64,000 nt of DNA, from contig NZ_CP098514.1 of the NCBI RefSeq assembly GCF_023703775.1, positions 868,001-932,000 of the forward strand. The letters run 5' to 3'. The first letter of the stretch is position 1; each line of letters starts with the position of its first letter. The position numbers and the translations under genes were made by a program. This stretch comes from Haloplanus sp. GDY1. Lineage in GTDB: Archaea > Halobacteriota > Halobacteria > Halobacteriales > Haloferacaceae. Below the pieces are notes generated by a model that saw nothing but the letters and a program-made list of their open reading frames with translations, did no database searches and was not told the DNA's origin. Shown in pieces: positions 35,070 to 44,243 of this stretch.

Positions 35070-35528
35070 ATGGTCGCGTACGAACGCATCCTCGTTCCGA
35101 CCGACGGCTCCGACGGCGTGGAGCGGGCCATCGAACACGCCGTCGAGGTGGCGACGATTCACGGCGCGACCGTCCACGGGCTCTACGTCCTCAACGCGGA
35201 CGCCTACGCGGGGCTGGCGATGGAGTCCTCGTGGGAGAGCGTCGACAGCCTGCTCCGCGAGGACGCGGAGGCGGCCGTCGCGCGGGTCCGCGAGATCGCG
35301 ACCGAGATGGGCGAGGGCGACGATCCCGCAGTCCCCGTCCGGACGGCGGTGGTCGAGGGCAAGCCCAGCCGCGAAATCGTCAACTACGCCGAGGACGAGG
35401 ACTGCGATCTCGTGGTGATGGGCACCCACGGCCGGGGTGGCATCGACCGCCTCCTCCTCGGGAGCGTCGCGGAGTCCGTCATCCGCGCGTCCTCGATCCC
35501 GGTGACGACCGTCCCGGTCGAACCTTAG
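35070..35528 (+). CDS. Universal stress protein (UspA family)
   Basis: A 152-residue single-domain Usp. The ATG at 35070 (MVAYERILVPTDGSDG) is the standard family start; an ATG five codons earlier is possible. The ATP-binding motif is GTHGRGGIDRLLLGSVAESV near residues 116-135, so it is the ATP-binding type. The stop overlaps the convergent birA stop by four bases. Confidence 0.92.
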   Translation: MVAYERILVPTDGSDGVERAIEHAVEVATIHGATVHGLYVLNADAYAGLAMESSWESVDSLLREDAEAAVARVREIATEMGEGDDPAVPVRTAVVEGKPSREIVNYAEDEDCDLVVMGTHGRGGIDRLLLGSVAESVIRASSIPVTTVPVEP

Positions 35529-36451
35529 GCGGGCCGAAGGTGCTCGCAGTCCCCCGCGTGGACGACCCGGTCGCCGTCGTCGGTCCGCACGACCAGCGCC
35601 CCGGGAAACTCCACGTCGACGGCCTCGCCCTCGACGACGCCACCGGGCGTCTCGACGCGCACCTCGCGACCGAGGGTGACGGCGTGGTCGCGCCAGGCGG
35701 GCAGCGTCGCCTCCGGATCGAGGCCGTGGAACGCCTCGATCACCCGCTGGCAGAAGCGCCGGCGGTCCGCCACGCCGCCGGCCGCGCGGACGCTCGTCGC
35801 CGTCTCCGGTAACGCCTCGGCGGCCACGTCGACGTTCGCGCCGACGCCGACGATCAGCCACGACACCCGGTCGGCCTCGCCCTCCATCTCGGTGAGGACG
35901 CCCGCGAGCTTCCGCTCCGACTCCGCGAGCAACACGTCGTTGGGCCACTTGATGACCGCGTCGACGCCCGCCTCGCGACAGGCGCGAGTGACCGCGACGG
36001 CCGCGGCGAGAGTGAAGACCGGAACGTGAGCAGGGGGGCGATCCGGCCGGACGAGGAGGCTCGCGTAGACGCCGCCTGGCGGCGAGGACCACGGCCGGTC
36101 GAGGCGGCCACGGCCGCCGGTCTGCTCGCCCGCGACGACCACGTGGTCGGTCGCCCCTTCGACGGCGAGTTCGCGCGCCCGGTCGTTCGTGCTGGGCAGC
36201 CGGTCGTGATACTCGACGGCGTAGGGGGCGTCGAGGCCGTAGGCGATGGCGTCGGCGCCGTAGTCGGGGACGCCGCGGACGGCGTAGCCCGCGGCGTCGC
36301 TCGCCACGTCGAACCCGGCCTCCCGGAGCGCCTCCACCTGTTTCCAGACCGCCGCCCGCGAGACGCCGAGGCGGTCGGCGAGTTCCGGGCCCGACACCGG
36401 GCCGTCGGCCGCGGCCAGGGCGTCGAGCAGGCGACGGCGCGTGTCGCTCAT
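35525..36451 (-). CDS. birA: Biotin--protein ligase with N-terminal winged helix
   Basis: A 308-residue bifunctional BirA. An N-terminal helix-turn-helix (~1-60, [28 protein letters not shown]) precedes the ligase core with [24 protein letters not shown] (biotinyl-AMP loop) and [11 protein letters not shown]-terminal SH3-like part follows. It would attach biotin to the BCCP lysine of the carboxylase encoded just upstream, with which it overlaps by four bases. The HTH suggests it may also repress biotin-related genes; no operator is evident. Confidence 0.93.
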   Translation of the reverse strand: MSDTRRRLLDALAAADGPVSGPELADRLGVSRAAVWKQVEALREAGFDVASDAAGYAVRGVPDYGADAIAYGLDAPYAVEYHDRLPSTNDRARELAVEGATDHVVVAGEQTGGRGRLDRPWSSPPGGVYASLLVRPDRPPAHVPVFTLAAAVAVTRACREAGVDAVIKWPNDVLLAESERKLAGVLTEMEGEADRVSWLIVGVGANVDVAAEALPETATSVRAAGGVADRRRFCQRVIEAFHGLDPEATLPAWRDHAVTLGREVRVETPGGVVEGEAVDVEFPGALVVRTDDGDRVVHAGDCEHLRPA

Positions 36452-38241
36452 TCGAGGACGACCAGCGGATCACCCATGTCGACGCTCTCGCCCTCGCTCA
36501 CCAGCACCTCGGCGACCGTGCCGCCGCTCTCGGCGACGACGTCGTTCTCCATCTTCATCGCTTCGAGGACGAGCACCACGTCGCCGGCCGCGACCTCGTC
36601 GCCAGCCGCGACCTCGACCGAGAGGATGGTGCCCTGCATCTCGGCGTCGATGCGCTCGCCCTCGCCGGTGGCGACCGCCCCGCCGCCGTCGTCGCCGGTG
36701 GCGGCGTCGGGGCGGTCCATCCCGCCACCGCCGCCGCTCCCGCCGCCGGTCGGGATCGACGGCGCCCCTCGCTCCTCGAGGTTCACCTCGAAGCGCTTGC
36801 CGTTGACCTCGACGGTGAACTCGCGTTCGCTCACCTCCTCGTCGGTCTCCTCCTCGGCGTCGTCGTCCGGCCCCCAGCGCTCGACGGCGCGGTCGATCCG
36901 CTCGGGGTCGAGTTCCTCGTCGAGGTAGTTCGTCGTGTGGGTGCCCGCGGTGAACCGCTCGTCGGTCACCATCAGCCGGTGGAACGGGATGACGGTGTGG
37001 AACCCCTCGACGTCGAACTCGCGGAGGGCGCGCTCGGAGCGTGCGAGACACTCCTCGCGGTCGCCGGCGTGGACGATCAGCTTCGCGATCATGGAGTCGT
37101 AGTCGCCGCCGATCTCGTCGCCCTGGCGCACGGCGTCGTCGATGCGGACGCCGATCCCTCCGGCGGGATCGTACGTCGAGAGCCGCCCCGTCGCGGGCGC
37201 GAAGTCGTTGGCCGCGTTCTCGGCGTTGATGCGGAACTCGATGGCGTGGCCATCGACCTCCACGTCCTCCTGTTCGAAGCTGATCTCGTTGCCGGCGGCG
37301 ACCCGGATCTGTTCCTTGACGATGTCGATGCCCGTGATCATCTCGGTGACGGGGTGTTCGACTTGGATGCGGGTGTTGACCTCGAGGAAGTAGAACTCGC
37401 CGTCCTCGACGAGGAACTCGACGGTGCCGGCGTTCGTGTAGTCGGTGTCGGCGATGCCGCGGCGGGCCGCCTCGCCGATCCGCTCGCGGAGGTCGTCCGA
37501 GAGCGCCGGGCTCGGCCCCTCCTCGATGACCTTCTGGTGGCGACGCTGGAGCGAGCAGTCCCGCTCGCCGAGGTGGCGGACGTTGCCGTGGTGGTCGGCG
37601 ACGATCTGCACCTCGATGTGTCGCGGGGCGTCGAGATACCGCTCCAGGTAGACGGAGTCGTTGTCGAAGTACGCCTCCCCCTCGCGTTTGGCCGCCTCGA
37701 ACTGCTCTTCGATCTCGCCTTCGTGTTCGACGATCTTCATCCCGCGGCCGCCGCCGCCGCCTTCGGCCTTGATCGCGACCGGGTAGCCGTGTTCCTCGGC
37801 GAACGCCGCGACCTCGGCGGGGTCCTCGATCGGGTCGGTCGTCCCGGGCACGACCGGCACGCCGGCCGCGTCCATCACCCGCCGGGCCTTCGTCTTCTCG
37901 CCGAGGCGCTCCATGGCCTCGGGCGGCGGCCCGATCCACGTACACTCGCTCTCGACGACCCGCGCCGCGAACGCCGCGTTCTCCGCCATGAACCCGTAGC
38001 CGGGGTGGATGGCGTCGGCGTCGGCCTTGCGGGCCGCCTCCAGCACCGCCTCCTGGTCGAGATACGAGTCCGCCGCTCGCGCCGGGCCGACGTTGTACGC
38101 CTCGTCGGCGTACCGGACGTGACCGGCGTGCTTGTCGGCCTCGCTGTAGACCGCGACCGTCCGAACGCCCAACTCCTCACAGGCACGCATCACTCGCACC
38201 GCGATCTCGCCCCGGTTGGCGACGAGAACCTTGCGGAACAT
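36448..38241 (-). CDS. Acyl-CoA carboxylase alpha subunit (biotin carboxylase + BCCP)
   Basis: A 597-residue protein. The ATG at 38241 ([21 protein letters not shown]) is the family start; the longer frame is rejected. Residues ~1-445 are biotin carboxylase with an ATP-grasp core ([46 protein letters not shown]). The C-terminal ~75 residues are a biotinyl domain with EAMKMEN and the biotin lysine at K563. In haloarchaea this subunit serves propionyl/acetyl-CoA carboxylase. The carboxyltransferase partner is not in the window. BirA follows with an ATGA overlap. Confidence 0.93.
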   Translation of the reverse strand: MFRKVLVANRGEIAVRVMRACEELGVRTVAVYSEADKHAGHVRYADEAYNVGPARAADSYLDQEAVLEAARKADADAIHPGYGFMAENAAFAARVVESECTWIGPPPEAMERLGEKTKARRVMDAAGVPVVPGTTDPIEDPAEVAAFAEEHGYPVAIKAEGGGGGRGMKIVEHEGEIEEQFEAAKREGEAYFDNDSVYLERYLDAPRHIEVQIVADHHGNVRHLGERDCSLQRRHQKVIEEGPSPALSDDLRERIGEAARRGIADTDYTNAGTVEFLVEDGEFYFLEVNTRIQVEHPVTEMITGIDIVKEQIRVAAGNEISFEQEDVEVDGHAIEFRINAENAANDFAPATGRLSTYDPAGGIGVRIDDAVRQGDEIGGDYDSMIAKLIVHAGDREECLARSERALREFDVEGFHTVIPFHRLMVTDERFTAGTHTTNYLDEELDPERIDRAVERWGPDDDAEEETDEEVSEREFTVEVNGKRFEVNLEERGAPSIPTGGGSGGGGGMDRPDAATGDDGGGAVATGEGERIDAEMQGTILSVEVAAGDEVAAGDVVLVLEAMKMENDVVAESGGTVAEVLVSEGESVDMGDPLVVLE

Positions 38242-38436
38242 GTGCCCCCTTACAGGCGATTGCCCCGTTAGTGTATCGGTCATCCGACCGGTCCCCGCGG
38301 GCGACGGCTCCGTTCCGGTTCGGAACCGAATCCGGAGGTTCGGGGACGAACCGACGGTTTCTCCGCCGGGAATCGGGGAAAATCGACCGAACGGTCGATT
38401 CGAGGGGTCACCGGGGTCGGCGCCGAATCCAAACCG

Positions 38437-38443
38437 CCTTATG
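38437..38443 (+). promoter_or_regulatory. TATA-like box of the asd gene
   Basis: CCTTATG, about 25 bases before the ATG at 38466, fitting a leaderless transcript. It lies in the 224-base divergent gap with the carboxylase gene. Confidence 0.4.
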
Positions 38444-38465
38444 TGAGTGACCCGCACGGACACCT

Positions 38466-39500
38466 ATGTCAGTACGAGTCGGCATTCTCGGAGCGACCGG
38501 CGCGGTGGGACAGCGATTCATCCAACTACTCGACGGCCACCCGACGTTCGAACTCGCGGCGCTCACCGCCAGCGAGGACAGCGCGGGCGAGCCCTACCGG
38601 ACCGCGGCGAAGTGGCGGGTCGACGCCCCCATCCCCGTCGACGTCGCCGAGATGACCGTCCGCGAGACGACGCCGGACGCGGTGCCCGACGACGTGGATC
38701 TGCTCTTCTCGTCGCTGCCGTCGAGCGTCGCCGTCGACGTCGAGGAGGACTTCGCTCGCGACGGCTACGTCATCTCCTCGAACTCCTCGAACGACCGCCT
38801 CGCGGACGACGTGCCGCTGACGATTCCGGAGATCAACCCGGACCACCTCGACCTGATCGAGGTGCAGCGCGACGAACGCGGCTGGGACGGCGCCATCGTG
38901 AAGAACCCGAACTGCTCGACCATCACGATGATCCCGCCGCTCGCCGCCCTCGACGAGTTCGGCCTCGAACGCGTCGACGTCTCCACGCTGCAGGCCGTCT
39001 CCGGCGCCGGCTACTCCGGGGTCACCTCGATGGAGATCATCGACAACGTCCTCCCGCACATCGGCGGGGAGGAGGACAAGATGGAGACCGAGAGCCGGAA
39101 GCTCCTGGGCGAGTTCGACGGCGCGGAACTCTCCTGGCACGACGTCGACGTCGCGGCCTCCTGCAACCGGGTCCCGACCCTCGACGGCCACCTGGAGAAC
39201 GCCTTCGTCGACCTGTCGGCGGACCCCGAACCGAGCGAGGTGGCGGACGCGATGCGGGAGTTCCCCGGCGTCGACCTCCCGAGCGCCCCCAACCAGCTCA
39301 TTCACGTCTTCGACGACCCCGAGCGACCCCAGCCCCGGATGGACCGGATGCGCGGGCAGGGCATGCAGATCTGCGTCGGCGGCATCCAGTCCACGGGCCG
39401 CGGCGTCAAGTTCAACTGCCTCGCACACAACACCGTCCGCGGCGCCGCCGGCGCGAGCGTGCTGAACGGCGAACTCCTCGTCGAGAACGGCTACCTGTAG
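38466..39500 (+). CDS. asd: Aspartate-semialdehyde dehydrogenase
   Basis: A 344-residue NADP-dependent enzyme of Lys/Thr/Met synthesis. The nucleotide loop is GATGAVGQRF (residues 9-18). The catalytic cysteine is C150 in VKNPNCSTITM, and SGAGYSG and the later SCNRVPTLDGH segments complete the active site. The sequence resembles the archaeal/fungal type of ASADH rather than the E. coli type. Divergent from the carboxylase gene with its own promoter. Confidence 0.94.
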   Translation: MSVRVGILGATGAVGQRFIQLLDGHPTFELAALTASEDSAGEPYRTAAKWRVDAPIPVDVAEMTVRETTPDAVPDDVDLLFSSLPSSVAVDVEEDFARDGYVISSNSSNDRLADDVPLTIPEINPDHLDLIEVQRDERGWDGAIVKNPNCSTITMIPPLAALDEFGLERVDVSTLQAVSGAGYSGVTSMEIIDNVLPHIGGEEDKMETESRKLLGEFDGAELSWHDVDVAASCNRVPTLDGHLENAFVDLSADPEPSEVADAMREFPGVDLPSAPNQLIHVFDDPERPQPRMDRMRGQGMQICVGGIQSTGRGVKFNCLAHNTVRGAAGASVLNGELLVENGYL

Positions 39501-39567
39501 GCGCCCTCCCTACCCCCGGGACCGACCCACCACCTTCATGTTCGTCGGGTGGTAGATTCCGGACGAC

Positions 39568-39921
39568 ATGTCGTCCCCGCTAGTCGAACGGCTGGAGGAA
39601 GTCGCCGGCCCCGCCCTGCGCGCGGTCGCCCGATACGACCGTGACGGCATCGAGATCACCTACGAGCGGCCGGACGTCGCCGAGAAGGAAACCGTCATCG
39701 AGCGCATCCACGACGAACTGGTGTTACAGGAACTCGGACGGGAGTATCTGGAGCACCTGTTTCAGGTGGGCCGCTGGCACTGTACGATGCATCGCTTCGA
39801 GCGGGCGGTCTGTATCCACTACGCCAGAGGGGAGTTCTCGGGCGCGTTCGTCTCGATCGACAGCGGTGCGGACGTCGACCTGGACCGGATCGCCGACGCC
39901 TGTCACCAACACGCCGACTGA
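39568..39921 (+). CDS. Conserved haloarchaeal hypothetical protein
   Basis: A 117-residue acidic protein (MSSPLVERLEEVAGPALRAVARYDRDG). It has an alpha-beta pattern with IERIHDELVLQELGREYLEHLFQVG in the middle and a GAFVSIDSGADVDL strand near the end. No membrane segment, no metal motif. It resembles haloarchaeal DUF families of this size, possibly DUF7522 (from memory). It is followed by a long nested inverted repeat. Confidence 0.75.
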   Translation: MSSPLVERLEEVAGPALRAVARYDRDGIEITYERPDVAEKETVIERIHDELVLQELGREYLEHLFQVGRWHCTMHRFERAVCIHYARGEFSGAFVSIDSGADVDLDRIADACHQHAD

Positions 39922-39928
39922 TACGGAG

Positions 39929-39994
39929 TATTGTAACTGTTTACCGGTGGTTCGGCGAGTCATCTCGGCGAACCACCGGTACTGACGTACAATA
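39929..39994. repeat. Nested inverted repeat between convergent genes
   Basis: Inner arms are 13 bases, perfect: 39942-39954 (TACCGGTGGTTCG) and 39969-39981. Outer arms are 7 bases, TATTGTA (39929-39935) and TACAATA (39988-39994). The gaps between outer and inner arms are six bases on both sides, so the whole 66-base structure is symmetric around 39961-39962. It lies between two convergent genes and could be a bidirectional terminator, an RNA hairpin or a protein-binding dyad. Confidence 0.85.
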
Positions 39995-40012
39995 AACCGT
40001 ACGAGGGATCGG

Positions 40013-40198
40013 TCACTCCAGCAACCGCGCCTCGGTGAACGACAGATACGCGAAAAACGAGATGGCGAGCAGCAACATCCCCGCCTGCATGAAGACCCCC
40101 TCGTAGATGAACTTCAGGACGAGCACCACCGCGGCGACGATGATCGTCCGAAAGAGCAGGACACTGAGAAGGACGTTGTACGACCGGGACACGGGCAC
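40013..40198 (-). CDS. Small two-helix membrane protein
   Basis: A 61-residue protein with two hydrophobic segments (~10-30, LLSVLLFRTIIVAAVVLVL; ~36-52, MQAGMLLLAISFFAYLSF) and a short charged end (TEARLLE). No recognised family. Divergent from the next gene with 74 bases between. Confidence 0.65.
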   Translation of the reverse strand: MPVSRSYNVLLSVLLFRTIIVAAVVLVLKFIYEGVFMQAGMLLLAISFFAYLSFTEARLLE

Positions 40199-40272
40199 GA
40201 TAGGGGTTCGAACAGCAAAAAGTCGCCGCCCGGTCGGACAACGCTCATAACCCTGCCCGCTCGTGTGACGGT

Positions 40273-40890
40273 ATGAGCACTGACGACGGGTCGGAGACGG
40301 GGGGGACCGACGGCGATGGCGACGACCGCTCCCCCTCGGAAGTCGGCGTCGGCGACGGCCGCGAGAAACACCTCCACGTGGTGACCCAGTCGGGCAAGGA
40401 GATCGACCACGAGGAGGTGTACCTCCGTCACACGGAGACCGAGTACCTCGTCTCGCCGGACCCCGAGTTCCCGGCCGACGAGACGACCCGCTACCGGAAG
40501 TCGGACCTCCACCGGGCCGAGATCACCCAACACCACTCGAACTGCTTTGTCACCACCGCGGCCGCGGGGGAGGGACCAACCCTCGACTCCCTGCGGGGCT
40601 TCCGCGCCGAGGTGATGGCACCGACCCTGGTGGGGCGTTGCCTCCTTCGCACCTACGAGACGATCAGCCCCCCCATCGCGGCGACGCTCGGCCGGCATCC
40701 GGACGCCGCCGCGACCGCCGCCGTCCGCCGCCTCGTCGACCGCTGCGGCGCGCTCGCCGACCGGCGGCGAGCGGCCCGCTCCGACGCCACGCGGGCGGCC
40801 CTGTCGGTGACGCTGATCGCCCTCTACGTCGTCGGCGTGGGACTCGCGGCGCTGGCCCACGCCTGGCTCCGCGCCCGAGAACTCGCCTGA
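40273..40890 (+). CDS. C-terminally anchored haloarchaeal protein
   Basis: A 205-residue protein. The first 30 residues are a disordered acidic start. A soluble alpha-beta part (~30-125, KHLHVVTQSGKEIDHEEVYLRHTETEYLV) follows. A single membrane helix near the C-terminus (~176-197, SVTLIALYVVGVGLAALAHAWL) ends in a basic cap. Unknown family. A TATA-like CATAACC lies about 23 bases before the ATG. It converges with the next gene (9-base gap). Confidence 0.7.
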   Translation: MSTDDGSETGGTDGDGDDRSPSEVGVGDGREKHLHVVTQSGKEIDHEEVYLRHTETEYLVSPDPEFPADETTRYRKSDLHRAEITQHHSNCFVTTAAAGEGPTLDSLRGFRAEVMAPTLVGRCLLRTYETISPPIAATLGRHPDAAATAAVRRLVDRCGALADRRRAARSDATRAALSVTLIALYVVGVGLAALAHAWLRARELA

Positions 40891-40899
40891 ACGCCCGGC

Positions 40900-41433
40900 T
40901 CAACCGAAGAAGCGTTCGACGTTCTCGCGGGGGTCGAACCCGGTCCCCGACTCGACGACGACGTCGAACGGACGGTCGGCCGCCACGTCGCGGAGGTCCG
41001 CAGCGAGGGCGTCGGCGTCGTCGTTCTCGTGGAGACGGAAGGCGTGGGACCGCGCCGTCTCGTCGCTCGGATAGACCGTGATCTTCGGCCGTCCGAGCAG
41101 GCCGCCGCGGTGGAGGACGACCCGGTCGATGGCGTCGTAGTGCAGCCAGTAGACGCTGTCGGCCTGCAGCAACACCTCGTCGAGCCCGTGGACGTCGTAC
41201 ACGTCCTGCATCGCCCCCGCCTCGCGGCGGTGTTTCTTCGTTCCCAGCCCGAACATGGGCGTGATGTAACTGTACTCGACGATGTGGAGACCGTCGGACG
41301 CGAAAAACAGGTCCGCGAGCCGCAACGGGAACGAGCCGGCCATCCCGAAGTGGACGTGCAGTTCCGTCTCGATGTCGGTCGACGGGAGGTCCTCGAACTC
41401 CTCGGGGTCGACCTCGTCGGCCTCAGACGCCAC
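40900..41433 (-). CDS. Hypothetical haloarchaeal soluble protein
   Basis: A 177-residue acidic protein without membrane segments. The pattern of strands (FFASDGLHIVEYSYITPMFGLG; VYWLHYDAIDRVVLHRGGLLGRPKITVYP) suggests a PH-like or beta-rich domain. The C-terminus is DPRENVERFFG. Unknown function. Its start overlaps the end of the upstream membrane-protein gene by 11 bases, suggesting coupling. Confidence 0.7.
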   Translation of the reverse strand: MASEADEVDPEEFEDLPSTDIETELHVHFGMAGSFPLRLADLFFASDGLHIVEYSYITPMFGLGTKKHRREAGAMQDVYDVHGLDEVLLQADSVYWLHYDAIDRVVLHRGGLLGRPKITVYPSDETARSHAFRLHENDDADALAADLRDVAADRPFDVVVESGTGFDPRENVERFFG

Positions 41434-41860
41434 GGCCGTCGCCCCCTTCGGTGCGGTAACCCATGTACGCGAACAGGAACGCTCCGAGGATAAAGAGCGC
41501 GCCGGTCGCGGTACTGATCTCCATGATGGCGTAGATGCCGACGGCGAGGCCGACGACGGCCGTCGCGACGGAGGCGCGCAGTCGGAGGGAGTACGACTCC
41601 CGCGACTCCCCCGTTCGCTCGTCGAGGTGGTCCCGCCCGACCCGTCGTTCGGCGACGTAGGTGACGATCATCAAGGCGAGGCTCGCCACCACGATGGCGG
41701 TGCGCGCGCCCGGCGAGAGCTCCATCCCGTAGGCCCGCTGCAGGAGGAGCGGGATCCCGATGGCGATCAGCCCACCGAGGTAGACGAACAGCCGGTAGGT
41801 GACCAGAAGTCGCATGAGGGTCCCGAAAGCACGGTCCCGCGACTGCGTTTGGGATGCCAT
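41423..41860 (-). CDS. Four-helix membrane protein
   Basis: A 145-residue protein with about four hydrophobic helices (VYLGGLIAIGIPLLL; IVVASLALMIVTYVA; ATAVVGLAVGIYAIM; ALFILGAFLFAYMGY). The middle loop is charged. Unknown family. It lies 51 bases after the Nramp-like gene and overlaps the next gene, so the three may be one operon. Confidence 0.7.
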   Translation of the reverse strand: MASQTQSRDRAFGTLMRLLVTYRLFVYLGGLIAIGIPLLLQRAYGMELSPGARTAIVVASLALMIVTYVAERRVGRDHLDERTGESRESYSLRLRASVATAVVGLAVGIYAIMEISTATGALFILGAFLFAYMGYRTEGGDGRGV

Positions 41861-41911
41861 ACCGTCCCGTTGACGGCGCCGATAAATAAAAACGGTTGGT
41901 CGGAAGTCGCG

Positions 41912-43645
41912 TTACGACAGGAAGCCGCGAGCGGTGTCCGCCCCCTCGACGGTGCCGGAGGCGTTCATCTTCGCGGTCGCCGAGCGGTACATCGTGTAGA
42001 TCTGCACGACGAGTGCGAAGACCCACAGCGCGTAGCCACCCGGTGCGCTGCCGACGACGCCGACGGTCGTCTCGAACATCGGGAAGCTGAGCCCGTAGGC
42101 GTCCGGCGAGTTGAGCACGCCACCGATCAGCAGGATGGTGAAGTACCCGAAGAAGCCGGTCGCCCACCACATCGCGACGATGCGACCCCAGCCGGGCTGG
42201 GTGTGTTCGGGCAGTCGCGTCGTGTTGAGGATGGTGACCAGCGCGTTGTACGGCCACATCATCGCACCGGCGATGGCGGCACCGATGACCAGCAGGATCC
42301 ACGGCTGCTGGAACTGGGCGACGATGATGAGGATGCCCCACAGCGTGAAGAGCGTGAGCAGGCCGAGGAAGACCCGCGAGAGGTCCCAGCCGGCCGACCG
42401 CCCGTACCCCTCGAAGATGATGTCCACGCTGTTGCGGACGAACGCCTCGAGGATGGCGTACTGCGTGCTGAACAGGGCGATGAAGATCACGGCGTACATC
42501 AACTGCGTCTGCACGCCGCCGAGCTGCGGGATGATCACGTCGAGCCACATGTTGATCGCGCCCTGATCGGTTCCGGCCGCGTACTGGGCGGAGATGGTCA
42601 TCGCGACCGTCGCGACGACGAGCAGGCCGACGACGAACGTCAGGAAGTGCTCCTGCTGGGTGACCTTCCACCACTGCTTCCAGCGGAGGAGGTTCTTCTC
42701 GGTCGGCTCGAAGGTGAAGCCGCCGTGGACCTCTTCGGGCTCGGATCCGCGGAGCGGGTTCTTGATGCGGCCCTGGTAGGTACCCATGCCGTACCCCTTC
42801 TCACGGGCCCAGATGCCCTGTGCGAGGTTGATGTACCCGCCGGCACCCGCGTAGGCGAGGCCACCGAGGAACGTCGCGATGTCCATGTTCTGTGGCAGCG
42901 CGCCGAAGTTGACCGCGCCGCCGGGCACGTTCGCGAACTGACTGACCGAACCGGCGATGAACGCCAGGATCACCGCGCCGAAGATGGCGATGAACATCAG
43001 CGCCAGTTGGGCCTTCTCGATGGCGTTGTACAGGATCGGGCCAGCCTGGTAACTGAGCCAGATCAGGACCATCGTGGCGACGCCGATGATCGCCCAGTCC
43101 TGCCGCGGGACGACGCCGGTCCAGACGGCGAACACTTCGGATGCGCCGGCCGCCCAGCCGGGCCACCCGACGTGGAAGAAGCCGGCGACGAGGAAGAACC
43201 ACGGCCAGATGCCGTTCATCCGGTCGAACGCCCGGAAGATGCTCTCCCCGGTGGCGATGGTCCAGCGCTGAATCTCCGTGTTGATGAAGAACTGGGTGAT
43301 CACCCCGACCCAGAAGGCCCAGTACAGGCCCCAGCCGTTCTGGGCGACCAGCGTCGGCCAGAACATCGTCTCCCCGCTCCCGAGCGACGCACCGAGCATG
43401 ATGGCGCTCGGCCCGACGAGGTGGGATACCTTCGGGACCTTCGGCATGTCGTACTTCCGGAAGCCCCACTTGCCGTCGGTGTCGGGATACTCGCTCGTTT
43501 CGGGTGCGACCTCGAGCGATTCGTAGTCGATGTCACGGTACACCGTCGCACGATACTGCTCTCCGACTTCGGCGGTCGTGTGAATGTCGTCCTCCGTGAG
43601 ACCACCGTCGGTTTCGACTCGTTTGTCGTCGTTGTTGTCTGTCAT
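41912..43645 (-). CDS. Nramp-fold transporter lacking the usual metal motifs
   Basis: A 577-residue protein. About 75 hydrophilic N-terminal residues precede ~11 hydrophobic helices. The pattern around HLVGPSAIMLGASLGSGE at helix 1 and GGLAYAGAGGYINLAQG at the position of helix 6 resembles Nramp-related carriers. However, the DPGN of helix 1 and the MPH of helix 6, which bind Mn/Fe in classical Nramp, are absent. A long loop rich in charged residues (KNPLRGSEPEEVHGGF) is present. The substrate is therefore uncertain, probably not a classical divalent transition metal. Family placement is moderate. Confidence 0.7.
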   Translation of the reverse strand: MTDNNDDKRVETDGGLTEDDIHTTAEVGEQYRATVYRDIDYESLEVAPETSEYPDTDGKWGFRKYDMPKVPKVSHLVGPSAIMLGASLGSGETMFWPTLVAQNGWGLYWAFWVGVITQFFINTEIQRWTIATGESIFRAFDRMNGIWPWFFLVAGFFHVGWPGWAAGASEVFAVWTGVVPRQDWAIIGVATMVLIWLSYQAGPILYNAIEKAQLALMFIAIFGAVILAFIAGSVSQFANVPGGAVNFGALPQNMDIATFLGGLAYAGAGGYINLAQGIWAREKGYGMGTYQGRIKNPLRGSEPEEVHGGFTFEPTEKNLLRWKQWWKVTQQEHFLTFVVGLLVVATVAMTISAQYAAGTDQGAINMWLDVIIPQLGGVQTQLMYAVIFIALFSTQYAILEAFVRNSVDIIFEGYGRSAGWDLSRVFLGLLTLFTLWGILIIVAQFQQPWILLVIGAAIAGAMMWPYNALVTILNTTRLPEHTQPGWGRIVAMWWATGFFGYFTILLIGGVLNSPDAYGLSFPMFETTVGVVGSAPGGYALWVFALVVQIYTMYRSATAKMNASGTVEGADTARGFLS

Positions 43646-43859
43646 TGTCTCCCCTAGTTGGATGGGATCATACTGCGTGGGTCATGCTACCATCGTCTGT
43701 GCGATCCATGTTATCCAGGTTTGTCATATCATAAATAATCATCGATGCGTGACAGGGTGGTTACCATTCGCGCCGAATAACCGGACGGAGCCACCACTAA
43801 ACGGTGCCTAAGCGACTCTCGGTCGGAGAGGAGAACAGCGGATATCAGTCGGTGATGTG

Positions 43860-44243
43860 TCAGTCGTCGACGACTCGAACCGTCGCGCCCGCACCGCTCG
43901 GGAGGCTCGACAAGGCGGAGACGTCGTCGAGATGCCCCACGACGTTCACGGGCGAGGCGGCCCGCGGCGTCGAGTCCGTACTCGCCGGGGTCGGCCCCCA
44001 GAACAGACAGAGCGCCGATCCCTGTGGCCAGTAGGCGACGGTGCCGGGGTCGACCGCCGCTCGCGGGTCCTCCGCCTCGACGTCGACCGGCACGCGGAAG
44101 TAGAGTTCGTCGCCCCAGCGCGTCGCCTCCCCCTCGACGGGGAGGGCGTCGACGAGCGCCCGGCGCGTCTCCGGGCTCTCCTCGGCCCACGTGGCGCCGA
44201 TGTCCGTCCCGTCGACGACGACGGTGAAGCGTCCGTCGCTCAT
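43860..44243 (-). CDS. Cyclophilin-like fold protein
   Basis: A 127-residue protein, ATG at 44243 (MSDGRFTVVVDGTDIGATWAEESPETR). The WGDELYFRVPVDVEAEDPRA and WPQGSALCLFWGPTPAS segments fit the cyclophilin-like archaeal family (COG2164-type), which lacks clear prolyl isomerase residues. It overlaps the stop of the giant FAD/Fe-S dehydrogenase by four bases, so it is translated together with it. Role unknown; a folding or assembly helper is speculation. Confidence 0.78.
   Translation of the reverse strand: MSDGRFTVVVDGTDIGATWAEESPETRRALVDALPVEGEATRWGDELYFRVPVDVEAEDPRAAVDPGTVAYWPQGSALCLFWGPTPASTDSTPRAASPVNVVGHLDDVSALSSLPSGAGATVRVVDD

Noticed and set aside
43756-43797. Short inverted repeat (ATTCG-CGC-CGAAT at 43766-43778) downstream of the cyclophilin-like gene.
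   Set aside because: The stem is only five bases with imperfect flanks and no T-run, too weak to call a terminator.
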